From Sabethes cyaneus (taxonomy: Eukaryota > Arthropoda > Insecta > Diptera > Culicidae): DNA of 64,000 nt. Positions 1 to 12,589 of the stretch are shown one piece after another. The translations under genes and the position numbers were made by a program. Position 1 is the first letter of the stretch. Every line of letters begins with the position of its first letter. A model generated the notes under the pieces. The model was not told where the DNA came from. It was given only the letters and a program-made list of their open reading frames with translations, and searched no databases. The stretch spans positions 210,637,103-210,701,102 of the forward strand of contig NC_071355.1 in the NCBI RefSeq assembly GCF_943734655.1, written 5' to 3'.

Positions 1-310
1 GTAATAACTGTTGGTGTTTTTTGGATGCGTTTAATTAAAAATGGCTAAATCACAGATGTGTCTGCCTATTTTTCGTTTAGAGTGTATTTAAATGTCAACA
101 CAGCTGCAAGTTTGTTTTGAATTTTCATTCGTTAGAGAACCGTGATAATCATGGACACAAAAAGGGAACATTAGGGGTACATTAAGGCGTTTTGGTCATA
201 CATTCCGGTTATATCCGTTATAGTGAATCAAGATTATCACAGCAAAAAAGTGTTTTTTTCGTCGAAGTTATGAAAAATTTGGTTGAGTACCACCGATTCG
301 CTCTCGATTA
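1..310. other. No recognisable feature
   Basis: AT-rich noncoding sequence with no convincing ORF or repeat structure that I can name. Confidence 0.4.
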
Positions 311-418
311 CCCAAGCAGCACACTTGTGGCCCTTCTGGTTGTAGCAACTCAGTTATGACTGAAATCAGTCGTATATCGGTTACCGGAACTGATTTATAA
401 CAACTGTGCCAGAGGTGT
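311..418 (+). repeat. MITE fragment, CCCAAGCAGCACAC terminus
   Basis: It starts with CCCAAGCAGCACAC, a terminus typical of small mosquito MITEs. It runs through a palindromic TATGACTGAAATCAGTCGTA and ends near TTATAACAACTGTGCC. An inverted, diverged relative lies at 15594-15650. The right terminus is not identifiable. Confidence 0.35.
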
Positions 419-3358
419 AGACGCGAGGCGATACACGCGGAATAGTGTTTTTATTGCTAGTGTTTTTAATAATGTTACTCTTACAACGTATGTAATTGTC
501 TTGCCTAGTGACAAATCCCTTGTGTTTGATGAATTAAACTAAAATGAGCAAGAATTAAGGAATTACATTCCGCTTAGCTGCGCCATAAGGAAACATTTTA
601 TTTTGCAACCTCAAATACCCAGCCAAGTGTTGCAATCAAGCTTCATGTTAATTTTCTTTTTCAGTCGTCCTCGGGACGGCTACGAGCATTTGTTGCTTGG
701 TCCATCTCGTCAAATTATGTGAACTTATGATGATTGCCCAATGTTCAAATGAAGTATCATCCACAAACGCTGGCCCTGACAGGTGCCCCCACAATTATTG
801 AAACCGTTTAGCAAACCCAAAACGGTGGGCACACCACGGCAGGGTGCTTAGCACTGATGCAATTCCACACTCCGTGCATGGCCGGCCTCGGCCGCATGGT
901 TTGCGTGGTTGTAATTGTCAAACAATTATGTTCTCCACTTCCAGGCAGTGGAGTGAGTGATGATAATGACCGGTAAAACCTACGGTCGATGGTGAGTTGT
1001 GTTGTGGCACCGTTTGACGACGAAAATTGGGTAAACTCACTCTCTCCATGTCAAACGGTTTCACGCTGCTGTGTCAGACCGATGATGCTTCTTATCGCTT
1101 GCTTCTCAATTGATTCAGTTAAATTGCGAAGCAGCATCCGACACCGTTTCTAGAGTAACATATTCACCTCATTTTGCATCGCTTTTGAAACATTCCTATT
1201 CTCGTCGTGATGCGTCTTGAACCGTTCTGAGCCGTAAATTGAACAAATTAATATAATGTTCCAAGTAATTCACAGCATTTTGCTGACATATTTCGCTCGT
1301 CTCTTTCTAGCATGGTGGCAGCTTTATGAATGTCTCCAATGTTGTCGCCCCTGTCTGAACCGACTCCGGTTGCGGTTATCGTATCATTATAATTATGGCG
1401 ACGATTTTTTCATCTGCTCCGACCCTAATTCCTGGATATCACCCCCGTTGATCTCTTCTTTCGCAATATTTCAGCACAAGTATTATGAGTGTAACATGTG
1501 TAATGGAAACTGTTCCTTGATGACGCCAAAGGGGGCAGGGAATTGATCTAAGCCGGATGAGTTGAGCTGATGACAACCGTCAGAGGGCTGGCATAATTAT
1601 CATGATTGTCGCATACATATGATCTTTAAAACCACATGTGCCACACCACTGGAGGGCCCATATGGGGGCTTTTAATAAGAGCGGGCGAAAGAGAATGTAC
1701 TTCATTGATGCAATGAACGCTGCCTGTCGGTTGGTCGGTCGTCGGTCTTTTTGTTCGCTAAACAGTTCGAACGAAATTATGCGAACAAAAATGTTGTTGG
1801 CATTAATTATTCATTCATACCGAACGAACAACTTCCGCGCCAAGCTAGTCACAATTAGCAAATAAAGTAAGTCTGCCGGCATAATGCTGCTGCGAGTATG
1901 TAATGGAAAATTGACGTGCGCCGTTCATTTACATACTGCCAGCATCAGTCATGCAACGACCCAGTGGCGCGGCACACGGGAACCGGAGCCATTCGCCAAT
2001 GTTTTGCTCTTGCATGAGCGCAACAACCAACCAACATAAGGAACCTGTAGAGCTTTCACCGCAAACCAATTTTGGGAAAATATTGGTAATAGAATTTAGC
2101 CAGCTTTTATCATCATGTATATTTATTAGTGGCACTTCCAGCATCCAGCAACCACCACAAGGTGATGAAATGGATGCAGTAGATCCTACTCTTAACTTAT
2201 CATCACCATATTCATGAAGAAAAATAGCATGCACTGTTGCGGGGAATATATCAGCGCCGAATTTTACGATACTAACGGAAATCAGTGTTAACCTAAACGA
2301 CTCGAAATAAAAGTAGGCAGTCATTTTACAATGTTGTAGGTTTCATTTAAAATACCCACAACTCTTTAATAAATCGAACCCACCACCGTCAGCACCCTTC
2401 GTACTACCAGAGCCACCAACAGTGGCTCGGGAATCCCATTAATCATACTGCACTGACTATACGCTCCAAACAACCTTCAGCTTCCCAAAGCATTTTCAAA
2501 TCCGGTCCAAATGCACCAGCCAGCATGCGAAAGTTGGGAGCAGTTTCCTTCCGAGTAACGAACTTCCTCATCCTGGTTCCATCCCGGTCCCGGACTTTCG
2601 GTGCACTCGGAATCAACATAATGTATACATTTCTGTATCTGTGTGCGTGTACTTATATATGCAGTAACGAAAATCATAAATTCATACGCTCTATCTCCGT
2701 TTAGTTTCCGGTTTCGGTATCGTTTACTGGTTGCAACCGGCTCAGGCAGCAACTGCACCAAGGTTCTACTGAGAGGAGGTATCTAGCCTCGCCTCTTGTA
2801 TCAGATGCTATTTTTTTCGAAATTCAAGCTATATTAATATTGAATGAAATTAAATGCATTTCAAAGCAGAAGAACATTCCGGATGTTACATTCTGCTACG
2901 TTGTTGAGTCGATAACATCCGATATTTATATTCTCAGAAGAAGTTAAACGAACCGACATGGTGTTTTTAAGCAATGTGGAATGTATCTTTTGCAAAGTCA
3001 ATTAGAGTGTTTGTAGAGCAAATCTGTCCCGATAAGAAACAGAACCAGAATCAGTTACTAACATAATTTGAAAATTAAAGAAAGATCAGAGTTGGTGAAT
3101 ACATATAATTGACAAATTAATAGACAAGAAATAATCTACAAGATAAAAAATATACCATTCTATACCATTTCGATACCTAAAGATACCATTTCGAAGAGTG
3201 CGCCGTCATTAGTCCGACAAGATAAACACTTTGAGATGAAAATTAGGATACACAAAGGTGGGTGCCACAATTGCTCACAGTGTGTTATTGTAGCCAAAGC
3301 AGAAAGACAGCTAATTTGGACAATTATTATAACGGTAATCTTTCCGCTAATTGTTAAA
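419..3358. other. Gene-free stretch
   Basis: Several short ORFs occur (the longest is 131 codons on the minus strand, 1929-2324), but none has a recognisable domain or splice partners. The stretch around 820-960 is more GC-rich with a GGCCGGCCTCGGCC-like palindromic core. It may be intergenic or intronic. Confidence 0.4.
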
Positions 3359-3361
3359 TGA

Positions 3362-3575
3362 ACTATATCGTTCGGTACGACCATAGAGGAATCAAATGGT
3401 TCGGTACGCTCATTGTTGAAGTATATGGTTCGGTAGGACCATAGATGAATTAAATGATTCAGTACGATCATTGTTGAATGAAGTATATAGTTCGATACGA
3501 CCATTTGTAAGTGAAATAATTCGGTGCGATCATTACTGAATGACGTATATTGTCCGGTACGACCATAGTAAAATG
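3362..3575. repeat. About 60-bp tandem repeat, roughly 3.5 copies
   Basis: The core TTCGGTACGACCAT recurs at about 3371, 3429, 3491 and 3552 (spacing 58-62). A half-unit related to TTCGGTACGATCATT lies between copies, so each unit is itself a diverged dimer. A minus-strand ORF of 153 codons runs over the array and is probably a by-product of it. Confidence 0.7.
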
Positions 3576-4037
3576 ATAAGATATGGATCGGTAAAACTGT
3601 CGAAAAGATTGCTTTATCCACTATGAAACAAGCAGCGGAATGTGTACATCAGCAGTTATGGAGGTTTAACCTGATTGATTGATTTATTTGGATTTTTAGC
3701 AGATAAAAAGGGTTGATCCATTTTCAACAGATTTTTGAAGGTGCTCTTACATTGAAAGGAAAGACACAGAATAAGAATAATATATTTAGTGAGAATGAAC
3801 AAGCATTGGGCGATCCTTGGCTGCAAAATTTAGTGGCAAAAACATCAGGCAGAGAATGCTGCAGATCCAAGACATAAGAAAAAATTACTAGACAGACTAG
3901 AAGGAAGAGTAGAGTTCCGCATTACCGGAAAGACTAAAACAGCAATTACATGAAAGTTCCTCTTAGGCACACCCTACGTATCGAATCATACTTAATACAA
4001 TGATTTGGGGGGAATGTGCTGGCACATCCCTACTAGA

Positions 4038-4187
4038 GTGCTACTGCTACTGCTACTAGAGTCAGTAGGATCGTTGCACTAGCCTCGTAGTTGTCCTGCA
4101 TTCTAAGAACCGACTGCGAAGTCTGTCGGTAGAGAAGGGTCAAGGGTCTTAATGACGTTTATAACCTAGGGCTTTGCTTTTTTGCTT
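4038..4187 (+). repeat. tRNA-derived SINE, 5'-truncated
   Basis: It matches the body of the SINE family best seen at 14350-14560: AGAGTCAGTAGGATCGTTGC, CTGCGAAGTCTGTCG, and a GGCTTTGCTTTTTTGCTT tail. The tRNA head is missing. A short CTACTG expansion lies at its left edge. Confidence 0.7.
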
Positions 4188-4189
4188 CT

Positions 4190-5300
4190 AATCTAGTCAT
4201 GGTATCTGCGGGCTAAACGAAGTTATAATAGAAGCCGATTATAACTGGGTTCGAACGAGTCTTTGTAGGTTTTGAACCGCAGAGGACTGGTGGTAAGAAC
4301 CGGAAAATCTGCTTTATGTATCAGTAAATCGCGTCTACTCAGAAACTCACAAACAAGAATGATAAATTGCATTCCAAAGTGAGTCCAAAATCAAGGATTC
4401 AAGGAGTAACTCTCTCCACAAATGCAATGCCTGTTCTTCGCAAACCAAACACTACAAAATATTGTTTGAAAATAAACCAACAAATCACCCGAATGGAATC
4501 CAGATCAGAGCCAAGCTTAGCATTATATATCTCTCGGCCTATGAGACCTGCCAGCTGGTGCACGTCCTTCGAATGAAAAAGGAAAAAAAATACGATAATC
4601 CAATTGGTCCTCCATGACACAATGAGAAGTGACAAATACTAAGGTGATCTGGAAATATTTCTCTGTTGAAGCTGAACTAAACCGAACTGGAATATTCCGG
4701 TGAATTCCAAAAGAAATACGATAGACGCTTTGTCTCTATCGATCGATGAATCTCAATAGCACTGAACCACTGATGCAAGCACGTAAATTGCTGGAATATA
4801 TCGTGGCGCTGTGAACTTTATTTCCACTTTTTCTGCACATATCAAGTTGAATGTACTTAAAACATCACTCAATTTCAGTGGGAAACTGAAGGGCAGCATT
4901 CACCAAACTTTGAATCGTCGTGCCTCTAACGCTTTGGTAATACATAATACACTGACACCGTCTAAGTATCACATCCGAAATCACCGTAGACACGTTTTCT
5001 AGAGTACATTATGTTTTCAACGTTTCAATTTCTCAATCCAGTCTTTGTTTGTACTGTAGATATATTGAATATCACCTGAGCGTTTGCACCCCTGCACTGC
5101 ATTTCTTTTTGTTATAATCACCATTGAATAAGTGAACTGTTTATTATTAGTTTTTATGCGTGCTTGTGTGTATTGGCTTTACTCTTCCTTCAATGGCTGC
5201 TCTACTTTACCTATTTCGTTCCACATGCCATTACTTTTTCCAATCATACCCATCTCTAACGAGACCTATAAATTTAACTATTAAAGTGCACTGTCAGGTC
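4190..5300. other. No recognisable gene
   Basis: Short overlapping ORFs on both strands (4367-4635, 4811-5002) have no recognisable domain. Nothing else was identified. Confidence 0.4.
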
Positions 5301-5304
5301 GTTT

Positions 5305-5405
5305 AATCGGGGTAATATAGAATCCAGTACGAAGGAAAGGTAATGAGGGGCGTAAGAACTTCACATCGAGTGGCCTGATTCTAGCCTGACGGCTACAAAG
5401 TCCTT
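5305..5405 (-). repeat. Second SINE family, minus-strand fragment
   Basis: The reverse complement aligns with 30970-31080. Shared blocks are TAGAATCAGGCCA.TCGATGT, GCCCCTCAT and CC.TCCTTC. This identifies it as an internal piece of the tRNA-like SINE described at 30914. Confidence 0.55.
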
Positions 5406-5533
5406 GTCTTTGTAGCTTAGTTCCCGCACACCATTACTGTACCCTGTGGTAGCGTCCCTACATTTCCCCCTGCTTGCAGCAACTTTTTGATAAATGTTTT
5501 AAACTCTTAAACATGTACTTTTCTGTAGTCAAA

Positions 5534-6743
5534 TCTATACCTATCAAAATGGGTTTCTGTCTGTCTTTCCGTATGTTCCTTATAGAATCGAAAACTACTG
5601 AACCGATTGGCGTGGAAATTTGCATGTAGGGGTTTTTGGGGCCGGAGAAGGTTCTTATGATGGTTAGAGACCCCTAGCCACACTACGAGAAGGGGCTCCC
5701 ATACAAATCTATACCTATGAAAAGGATTTCTGTCTGTCAGCCCGTATATTCCTTATAGAATCGAAAATTACTGAACCGATCGGCGTGAAAATTTGCAAGT
5801 AGGGGTTTCTGGGGCCGAGGAAGGATGGTAAGAGACTCCTCCCCCACTAATAGGGGGGGGGGGACTGCCATAAAAATGAAACACCAATTTCTGCATAACT
5901 AGAGAACTAATCGAGCAAATGGAATCAAATTTGACATGTGGGAGTTTTTGGAGGCAGGAATTTTTTCTATAGTGAATTGAGACTTTTAACCTCTTTAGGA
6001 AGGGAATTATGACCCCTCCCCCTTTTAAGAGGGTGCGCCTCCATACAAATGAAGTACAAATTTTCTCATAATTCGAGAACAAATCAATCAAATGGAACCA
6101 AATTTGGTATGTGGGGTTTTCTTGGAGGCAACAATTTTTTCTCTTTGGGAGAGGAATTATGACCCTTCTTACCTATAGGAGGAGGGCTCCCATGCAAATG
6201 GAATACAATTTTCTGCATAACTAGAGAACTAATCGAGCAAATGGAATCAAATTTGGCATGTGGGTGTTTTTAGAGGCAGAATTTTTTCTATAGTAAATTG
6301 AGACCCCTGGAATTATGGCCCCTCCCCCTCTTAAAAGGGGGGGGGGGCTCCCATACAAATGAAATACAAATTTCCTCATAACACGACAACTAATCAAGCA
6401 AATGGAACCAAATTGGGTATGTGGGGGATTTTAGAGGCATGGATTTATTTTATGATGGTTTGAGACTCCTCACCCCTGTGGTAGTGGAGGCGGACTCTCA
6501 TACAAATGAAACAGAAATTTTTGTGTAACTTAAAAAATAATCGAATTCGAGAAATTTTAGACTCTTCCATAAAACATTAGTCAATAACAAGACCACCAGA
6601 AACTACCTATAGTAACACTAGATGATTCAGGGCGAGACGGCCGCAGGCCACGGGTGTTGTCAGCGACCTGCCGTCGGAAGCACCAGGTTTTATGTACAGC
6701 ACAGTTTCATTTTTGGCAATACGAAATTTGTCGGGTCAGCTAA
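5534..6743 (+). mobile_element. Helitron-like non-autonomous element with internal tandem repeats
   Basis: It begins TCTATACCTATCAAAATGG and ends GTCGGGTCAGCTAA, compatible with the 5'-TC and 3'-CTRR ends of Helitrons. The inside is built of units of roughly 160 bp carrying AGAACTAATCGAGCAAATGG, GTGGGTGTTTTTAGAGGCA and runs of G before CTCCCATACAAAT. No Rep/helicase is present. The 3' hairpin expected of a Helitron was not clearly found, so the class is tentative. The tandem structure is certain. Confidence 0.5.
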
Positions 6744-6765
6744 TAATAAATAATAATAAGCTGGG

Positions 6766-7330
6766 GTGTTTCGTGCCACATCAAGAACTCGTCTCTACTC
6801 CACTCAGTTCATGGTTATTCATCGCCAATTCTACGAGCATCTCGCCACTCGGATATTATCTTCGATCTTGTCATGCCATCTAGTAAGTTGCGTTCCTTAT
6901 TCCTGGTGCCGGATTCGCCACACTATCGTCTGGCATCTTCACAACGTGGCCAACTCAACGTAAGATCCCGGCTTTCGATGGACATCTCTGCAAATAGTTC
7001 GTCCCTTTTACTCCTACGCAATTCTTTGCTTACCAATTGTACTCCACCACCTTTCGTTCAAATACGGCAAGTGCATGTACGTCTTTCGCAAGCAAAGTTA
7101 CAGTCTCATGTTCGTAAAGAACAGCCGATCTAATTAGCGTTTTGTAGATCGTGAACTTAGTACAGTGTGGCATATGCTTTTTGATCGAAATGCCTTGTAG
7201 AAGGTGATTTCCAACTAGAATGCATCGTTGAATCTCCTTACTCCTGTTTCCGAATCCTACTTTATCTAGACGATCAGTATGTTTTACCGAAGAGATTTGG
7301 ATAACCGCTGCCTAACATATTCGTTTTTCT
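6766..7330 (-). pseudogene. RTE-type LINE reverse transcriptase, C-terminal remnant
   Basis: The minus-strand translation in broken frames gives IQRCILVGNHLL, KFTIYKTLIRSAVLYEHET and DVHALAVFERKV, then VGHVVKMPDDSVA. This is the usual order at the C terminus of RTE-like reverse transcriptases (IYKTLI.P...YG.ET, VFERR, GH..RM.D). Stops and frameshifts show it is dead. A TAA-rich tract lies at its 3' side (6744-6762). Confidence 0.75.
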
Positions 7331-7334
7331 CTGG

Positions 7335-10300
7335 GTGCTGTTAAATTTTTTTCGTTTTGGCTTTCGATTGGATGCCATTTTTCACCTTGATCTCGACTGC
7401 AACTTCCATCATATATTGACTATTTCGTCCGTCTTCCCATTTGGAGTTTTTTTATATATTACTTTTGATCAGTCGTACCTTCTTTATGACGAGACAAGTT
7501 GTTTATGAAAGATTAGTCAAAGCCACCTGCTGGGATCGCACTTTTTCCTAATTAAGCACCGATGTATCCTTAATTTTCTTATGATGATCAGCTACAAGCA
7601 GAAATTTACATCTTTCTTGACATTGGCAAGATTGACAGTAATTGCCCTCAATGCAGTGCCTAACAATCTGACAAGTTGAACCAATATATAAGTGAAAGTA
7701 GGCTTCCCATCATTGTGCCGATTGTTTGTTGGTAGAATCATGGTAAATTCAGTGCAGCGATTGATTCCTGCTGTCGCTACCTCGTTCAACTTTTTTATGA
7801 AGAAAAACTCCATTTTATCCTTCAGCATCGGTATTGATCAGCATGCAAGGATCTGACAAGGTTGCATAATGGGGAATAGTATGCTTTCTCAAGTATGATT
7901 TTTCCAACAATTCTTACTGTTCAGGAATTAGTGAATATACAAAAGCAAAGCAAAGAACGAGTGATTCCCTGATAAGAGCATTGCGACTTTTTGTTATTGA
8001 CAATTATTCTACACTGTTTGGTTAGTGTACGGTCTAGTGTTATCGTAAAAGTTTCAGAAATTTTTATTTCTTATTTGGTTATTTGCTGCGTTTAAGCTGA
8101 TCTATTTCAACTAAAATTAAGCAGCAAAACGCAAACAAAGAAAAAAGCAGCATTAAACCACTAGAGCACAGTTAAAAACTTTCTGAAAATCACCTTTCGA
8201 ACGAGTTGTGTAAAGTTAGGTTTAATGTAGCACCCAGCATAATTATGACAACGCCGATGTCAGCAATTCAAAAGGCTAATTACGATCGGTAGCACTTCCG
8301 GCCGCACAGCACTCGGGTTTCCAATTACGAAAGTTAACTAATCTGTCGTCACGGCCCCCATCCGCTGCAGACCGGATAGACTCTATATGTTCCGACAAAT
8401 TATGGAAAACTTTACTACGCTGGCATAATGTGTCAAAACAAGACTGTTGGAGTGAGAAGAGTAAATTGCCGGTAAATGAACTATCGTTGAATGTTAACGA
8501 CGATGACGGGCAGCGGTGAGGTAGGTATATAGTTTGCCAGCAGCAATCCAAACACAGTATGACGTCACTTTCCCATATTTTAGTTACGCTTACTCGAGTT
8601 TCGCTCCTCGTTTGACCACAAGCTCGAGGTCCAGGTCAAAACGGACGGTGGCAGCCACACCAATATGTTCCGAAAAATTTCTATCGCTTAGAAAAGTAAA
8701 TTACTTGTCCGATCAACTAAATCACTCACTTGCACACCGATCCTTACCGGTTTGTTTGGTTTGCTTACCTGCAATAAAACAGAGAAGGAAAACACAACAA
8801 AGTTAGAAACAACATAATCACTCAATCGAATGACGATAAAACAGTGGAAAAGTATAATCAAAATGTCGATGACCTTCCCCCCCGCGAAATGAACGAACAA
8901 AAAAAGTACATTACTCGGACTAGCGAGCAAAGTCAGTTAGTCCTCCACTCTTTCGAGTGCTCTACTCGAAATGGATAGTGTGATGGTAAGTGCATTCAAT
9001 GGATCGAATCAATCGAATTGCCATTACCATTCCACCGAACTGACTGAATGATTCGATTTTCAACGGTAAAAGAAACTGTGTGTGGTATTTTTAAACCTAT
9101 TGACTTTCAAATTGGAAGAACATTTTTGTTTGCATTTTTTTGGACGAAAATTTTCAAGAATCAATGTCGACATCTACCTTACATGTGCACAGATCATGCA
9201 CACGTGATATTTCTAGTCCGGGGCAAGCTTTGTTTACGAAGCGTAACGTGAAAACAATCTTCTTTCGAGTTCTAATATACACACAAAATTGAAATGCATT
9301 CAAGGCTGCAATTACATCGATCGCACAACAGCTGCTGCCGTTGTTTCCTTGGTTTGGCAGAGACAAACATTCTCACCACCACATCCCTTAAACGGGCACT
9401 CTCGTCCATGATAGTAACGATAGTATAGCCGCGTAGTTCACCGCGGTTCAGGTTCATTAATAAAGCATGTAAACAAAATGTGTTGCAAGATACTCTCCCA
9501 GACAAACAAATTTTGAGCGATCTTTTTCAACAGCAACAACAACAACAACACCAAGAGCAGCACGTTGCATGTTGGCGTTTCAGATGAGCGATTTCACGCG
9601 AACGCTGGTGAGGGGTGGGCCCAAACGAAGGAAAACTCTTGCAGTAATTTATCAATTTCCCTAGTGCCGATCAACGGAGCACGACCGCGGCGACTTGGTC
9701 ATTGCTTGGTCTGCATCAGGTGGATTGCGCTGCACAGGACTGCCGGCCCCGTTCGCCTCTTCCTCCCGTACCGAACCGCAAAATTTCAGTCCCGCACGGG
9801 ACTATCTTCGAATCGCAAATTAATATGCGTGCTCCGTCGAAGCTTACTGGCCGAAAAACTCCACTAATTGGAAATTGATATATGCGCGAGTGTATGCATA
9901 TGTACAACATTCGTTTTCCGTGTTGATTTACGAAGGCCTTTTCCATTATTATTTCGCGTCCGTGAATTGCGCAGCCCTGTTGCGATCGAGAAAAGATATT
10001 GGCCAGCAGCGGAGGTTGTGTGAAAGTTGGTAGAGGTAGACAGACGGCCAGAAGGTGTGAGCCAAAAGGCAGATTTACTGCGCTGGCCGGTGCGGCGGCG
10101 ATGGTGCGATGGGGCGTTATTTAAATAATATTTACTGTAAGCTCGAAGCAAAAGCAAACTTATGTTTAGGTAGGTACTGCTGTTCGAAATAAAATTAACA
10201 GTTTATTAGCATAGACAAAATCTACTGCGTAAAAACGGTTAGACTGTTAATTACTGTTTTAATTGCAGATCATCGTGAATGGAAGAGTTGGATAATAATA

Positions 10301-10560
10301 TCGTACACTTGTTTGCTTAGAACATGATGAGCAGTATCAATGTTGCACTAGTGACCGATAGTTCCTTGGGAAATAGCAGTCGGTGTGATCAAAAAATGGT
10401 TTAGTGTTAGTGGCGCGGGCCGCGTTGTTATCCAGCGGTATATCATCTTGAGCAGCCTTGAGTTCAATATCATCTCCATTAGTGGGAAGCGCAGATTTTT
10501 CTCCTGAATGTATTGTATTGTACTAGCCATTCCCAAAAACTACCAAAATGTTCGAAAAAC
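7335..10560. other. Gene-free stretch
   Basis: No protein domain was recognised. A minus-strand ORF at 7592-7828 and several around 8276-9950 look random. A CAACAA simple repeat lies at 9529-9551. On the minus strand a pyrimidine tract followed by CAG/GTAAGC lies at 8769/8768 (see findings). The 8300-10100 part is richer in GC than its surroundings and could hold untranslated exons or control regions. Confidence 0.4.
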
Positions 10561-10672
10561 AGACACTGAGGAAGCCTGCAAGTCGTAGGCGAAATACGTA
10601 TCTGTCATTGAATAAAATACACATAGTAGAATTAAATTGGATAAGTTTTCTTATTTTTTATTTTAGACCAAA
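10560..10672 (+). repeat. Dispersed repeat with GCGAAATACGTATCTGTC core
   Basis: The block AAGCCTGCAAGTCGTAGGCG, ATACGTATCTGTC, then an AT-rich tail ending TTATTTTTTATTTTAG matches one half of the foldback at 19498-19706 in reverse orientation. It abuts the truncated BEL/Pao fragment, suggesting insertion into it. Confidence 0.6.
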
Positions 10673-11001
10673 ATGTGGAGCAAACGAACCATTGTATGTC
10701 ACTTTGTATTAGGACCGTTAAACTCCACCTTAAGCTTTTTCTTGTCGACACGCTTCAAGATTTCGCGCTGCCCACGGGAAGCACGGACGAAATTCGTCTC
10801 TTGGTCACTTATTACGCACTTATGACTCGTATGACAAAGGAAAAATCGCCTTTTTTCAGAAACTGTAGCGTCGATAACAAGGACAATTGAAACAAAGTCC
10901 GATTCTAAATACTTCCTCCTGCCATGTTCACCAGGTCCGGCCCAATTTAACCGCAACCAACGTTCGTAAATCCCGCGCAACAGCTGTACACAAATGGCCA
11001 T
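10673..11001 (-). pseudogene. BEL/Pao retrotransposon integrase fragment
   Basis: The minus-strand frame contains ISDQETNFVRASRGQREILK and later, after a frameshift, NGSFAPHFG. These match the SD.GTNF.GA...L and FNPP..PHFGG blocks of BEL/Pao integrase cores. The fragment stops where the 10560-10672 repeat begins. No LTRs were found. Confidence 0.7.
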
Positions 11002-11820
11002 GGAAAATGACTAGTCCCGAGCGCACAACAGACAATGATATTATCCCTACTTCAAAATGTTGGGACAATATATGATGAACGCTTGTCACTATTGCATGAA
11101 CGTTAGGTCAACAAGAAGATATCGTAGCTGTTAATCGTGGATACAGATGTTACATGGCAACCATGCTGTTGCTTCAGGTATCAGCATCTTTGGCTCGAGC
11201 AGCACGTTCCTGTTGCTGATGCTGAGCGCTACAAAAGCAAACCTAATCACACACTCACACTGTTACACTGTTTCGGCAACGGCAGTGTTTGGTAGTTAGT
11301 TACCAAGGTAACGTTGGTAACTTACCAGTGGTAAGTATTGTACGCCAGACATCGGGTGAAAGAAAGTTAGTCTTTTTGTTAAGTCTTTTGCTGTTTGTCC
11401 CTTTTGCTCAAGTTACTAATAAAGTATTGTCTTTAACCAGCCGACTTGCGACAAACACATATCTTATTGCAACACTTGTTTTTTGGATTCAGTTGGATTG
11501 GATGGGGAAAAGACCTTTTGAGATAGTCTAACATACGCCATTCTCAAAGAGGCAATCATCTTTTGATCATTACAAATTTTATAAAAGTAATTTTTAAATT
11601 ACTTACACACAAATATACATAAATCATACACAGCTTAATAACTAATCAAATTTCTAGTCGACGTCATGCATATTAAAATAATCTTTGTGATCTTGTGATA
11701 AAACTAACACTGGACATGCAAAAATCAAAGTGAACATAACATTTATTAAAAATATCACTCATCGCCCTTATGGGTTCGTTTTGTCCGTATTCAGTACGCT
11801 GGTATTGCAGTCTTAGAAAG
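11002..11820. other. No recognisable gene
   Basis: Contains a small cluster of GGTAAC/GTTACC palindromic words at 11292-11340. Otherwise it is AT-rich and featureless. Confidence 0.35.
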
Positions 11821-11824
11821 TCCC

Positions 11825-12500
11825 ATGTTCTTAGGCTTCTAGGCGGGATGTTAATATTGATTGGATTAATAGGATGAAAGGCGAATCAATTTCCTGTAGT
11901 AGCATCTTTCTAACAAAAACTGCTCTGGAAATGTCCCTTCTTCTGGCCAGCGTATTTATGTCGAGTAAGCGGCAGCGATCAATGTATGGTGGTAACTCCA
12001 CTGGGTTCTGCCAAGGCAAACGTCTTAGAGCATAGCGCAGGAACCTTGATTGAGCTGCTTTGATTCTGTTTGACCAAGAAACCGCGTATGGGCTTCATAT
12101 AATAGCTGAGGATTCCGATACAGATCGAACAAGGCAGAAATCCAATGCTCGTAAGCAGTATGGATCATTAAAATCTTTGGCAAATCTTAAGATAAATCCC
12201 AAATTTCTATTCACCTGTGCTATAATATGCGAGTAATGATTTCTAAAAGACATTTGTGAATCCAATAGTACCCCAAGATCTTTTATTACTCTGTTGAGTT
12301 GCTCTTTAGAAACAGTATAATTCCAAAGAATAGGGGTTTTCCTACGTGAAAAAGAGATCACAGAGCAGTTAGATAGACTCAAGACCAGGAGGTTCCGGAA
12401 ACACCAGTCATGAAAATCATTCAGATACTGCTGTAGTTCAATGCAATCTGCTGTCGAACGTACGATAAGGAAGAGCTTGAGGTCGTCGGCATAGATAAGA
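11825..12500 (-). pseudogene. Jockey-clade LINE reverse transcriptase, C-terminal half
   Basis: On the minus strand one frame reads SLIYADDLKLFLIV (the YADD catalytic box), then FLSRRK-type, IKDLGVLLDSQMSF and GFILRFAKDF..PYCL blocks. A second frame gives LPPYIDRCRLLDINTLARRR. These are in the order expected for Jockey-like elements. It is 5'-truncated at a SINE fragment (12502), and the interrupted frame marks it as dead. Confidence 0.85.
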
Positions 12501-12501
12501 C

Positions 12502-12580
12502 TCTAACAGCCTCTCCCAGACGAGATTCGAACATACGACGACTGGTTTATTAGGCCAGCGTCATATCTCGAGGCCAAGCA
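12502..12580 (-). repeat. SINE tRNA-head fragment, minus strand
   Basis: The reverse complement contains the tRNA-like head (CTGGCCTAATAAACCAGTCG, then TATGTTCGAATCTCG, a B-box-like word) and stops just after GAGAGGCTGTTAG. The body and tail are missing. It borders the Jockey remnant directly. Confidence 0.7.
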
Positions 12581-12589
12581 ACACATTTG

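Noticed and set aside
3160..3621. 153-residue minus-strand ORF
   Set aside because: It is mostly the 60-bp tandem repeat; no domain and no splice signals were seen.
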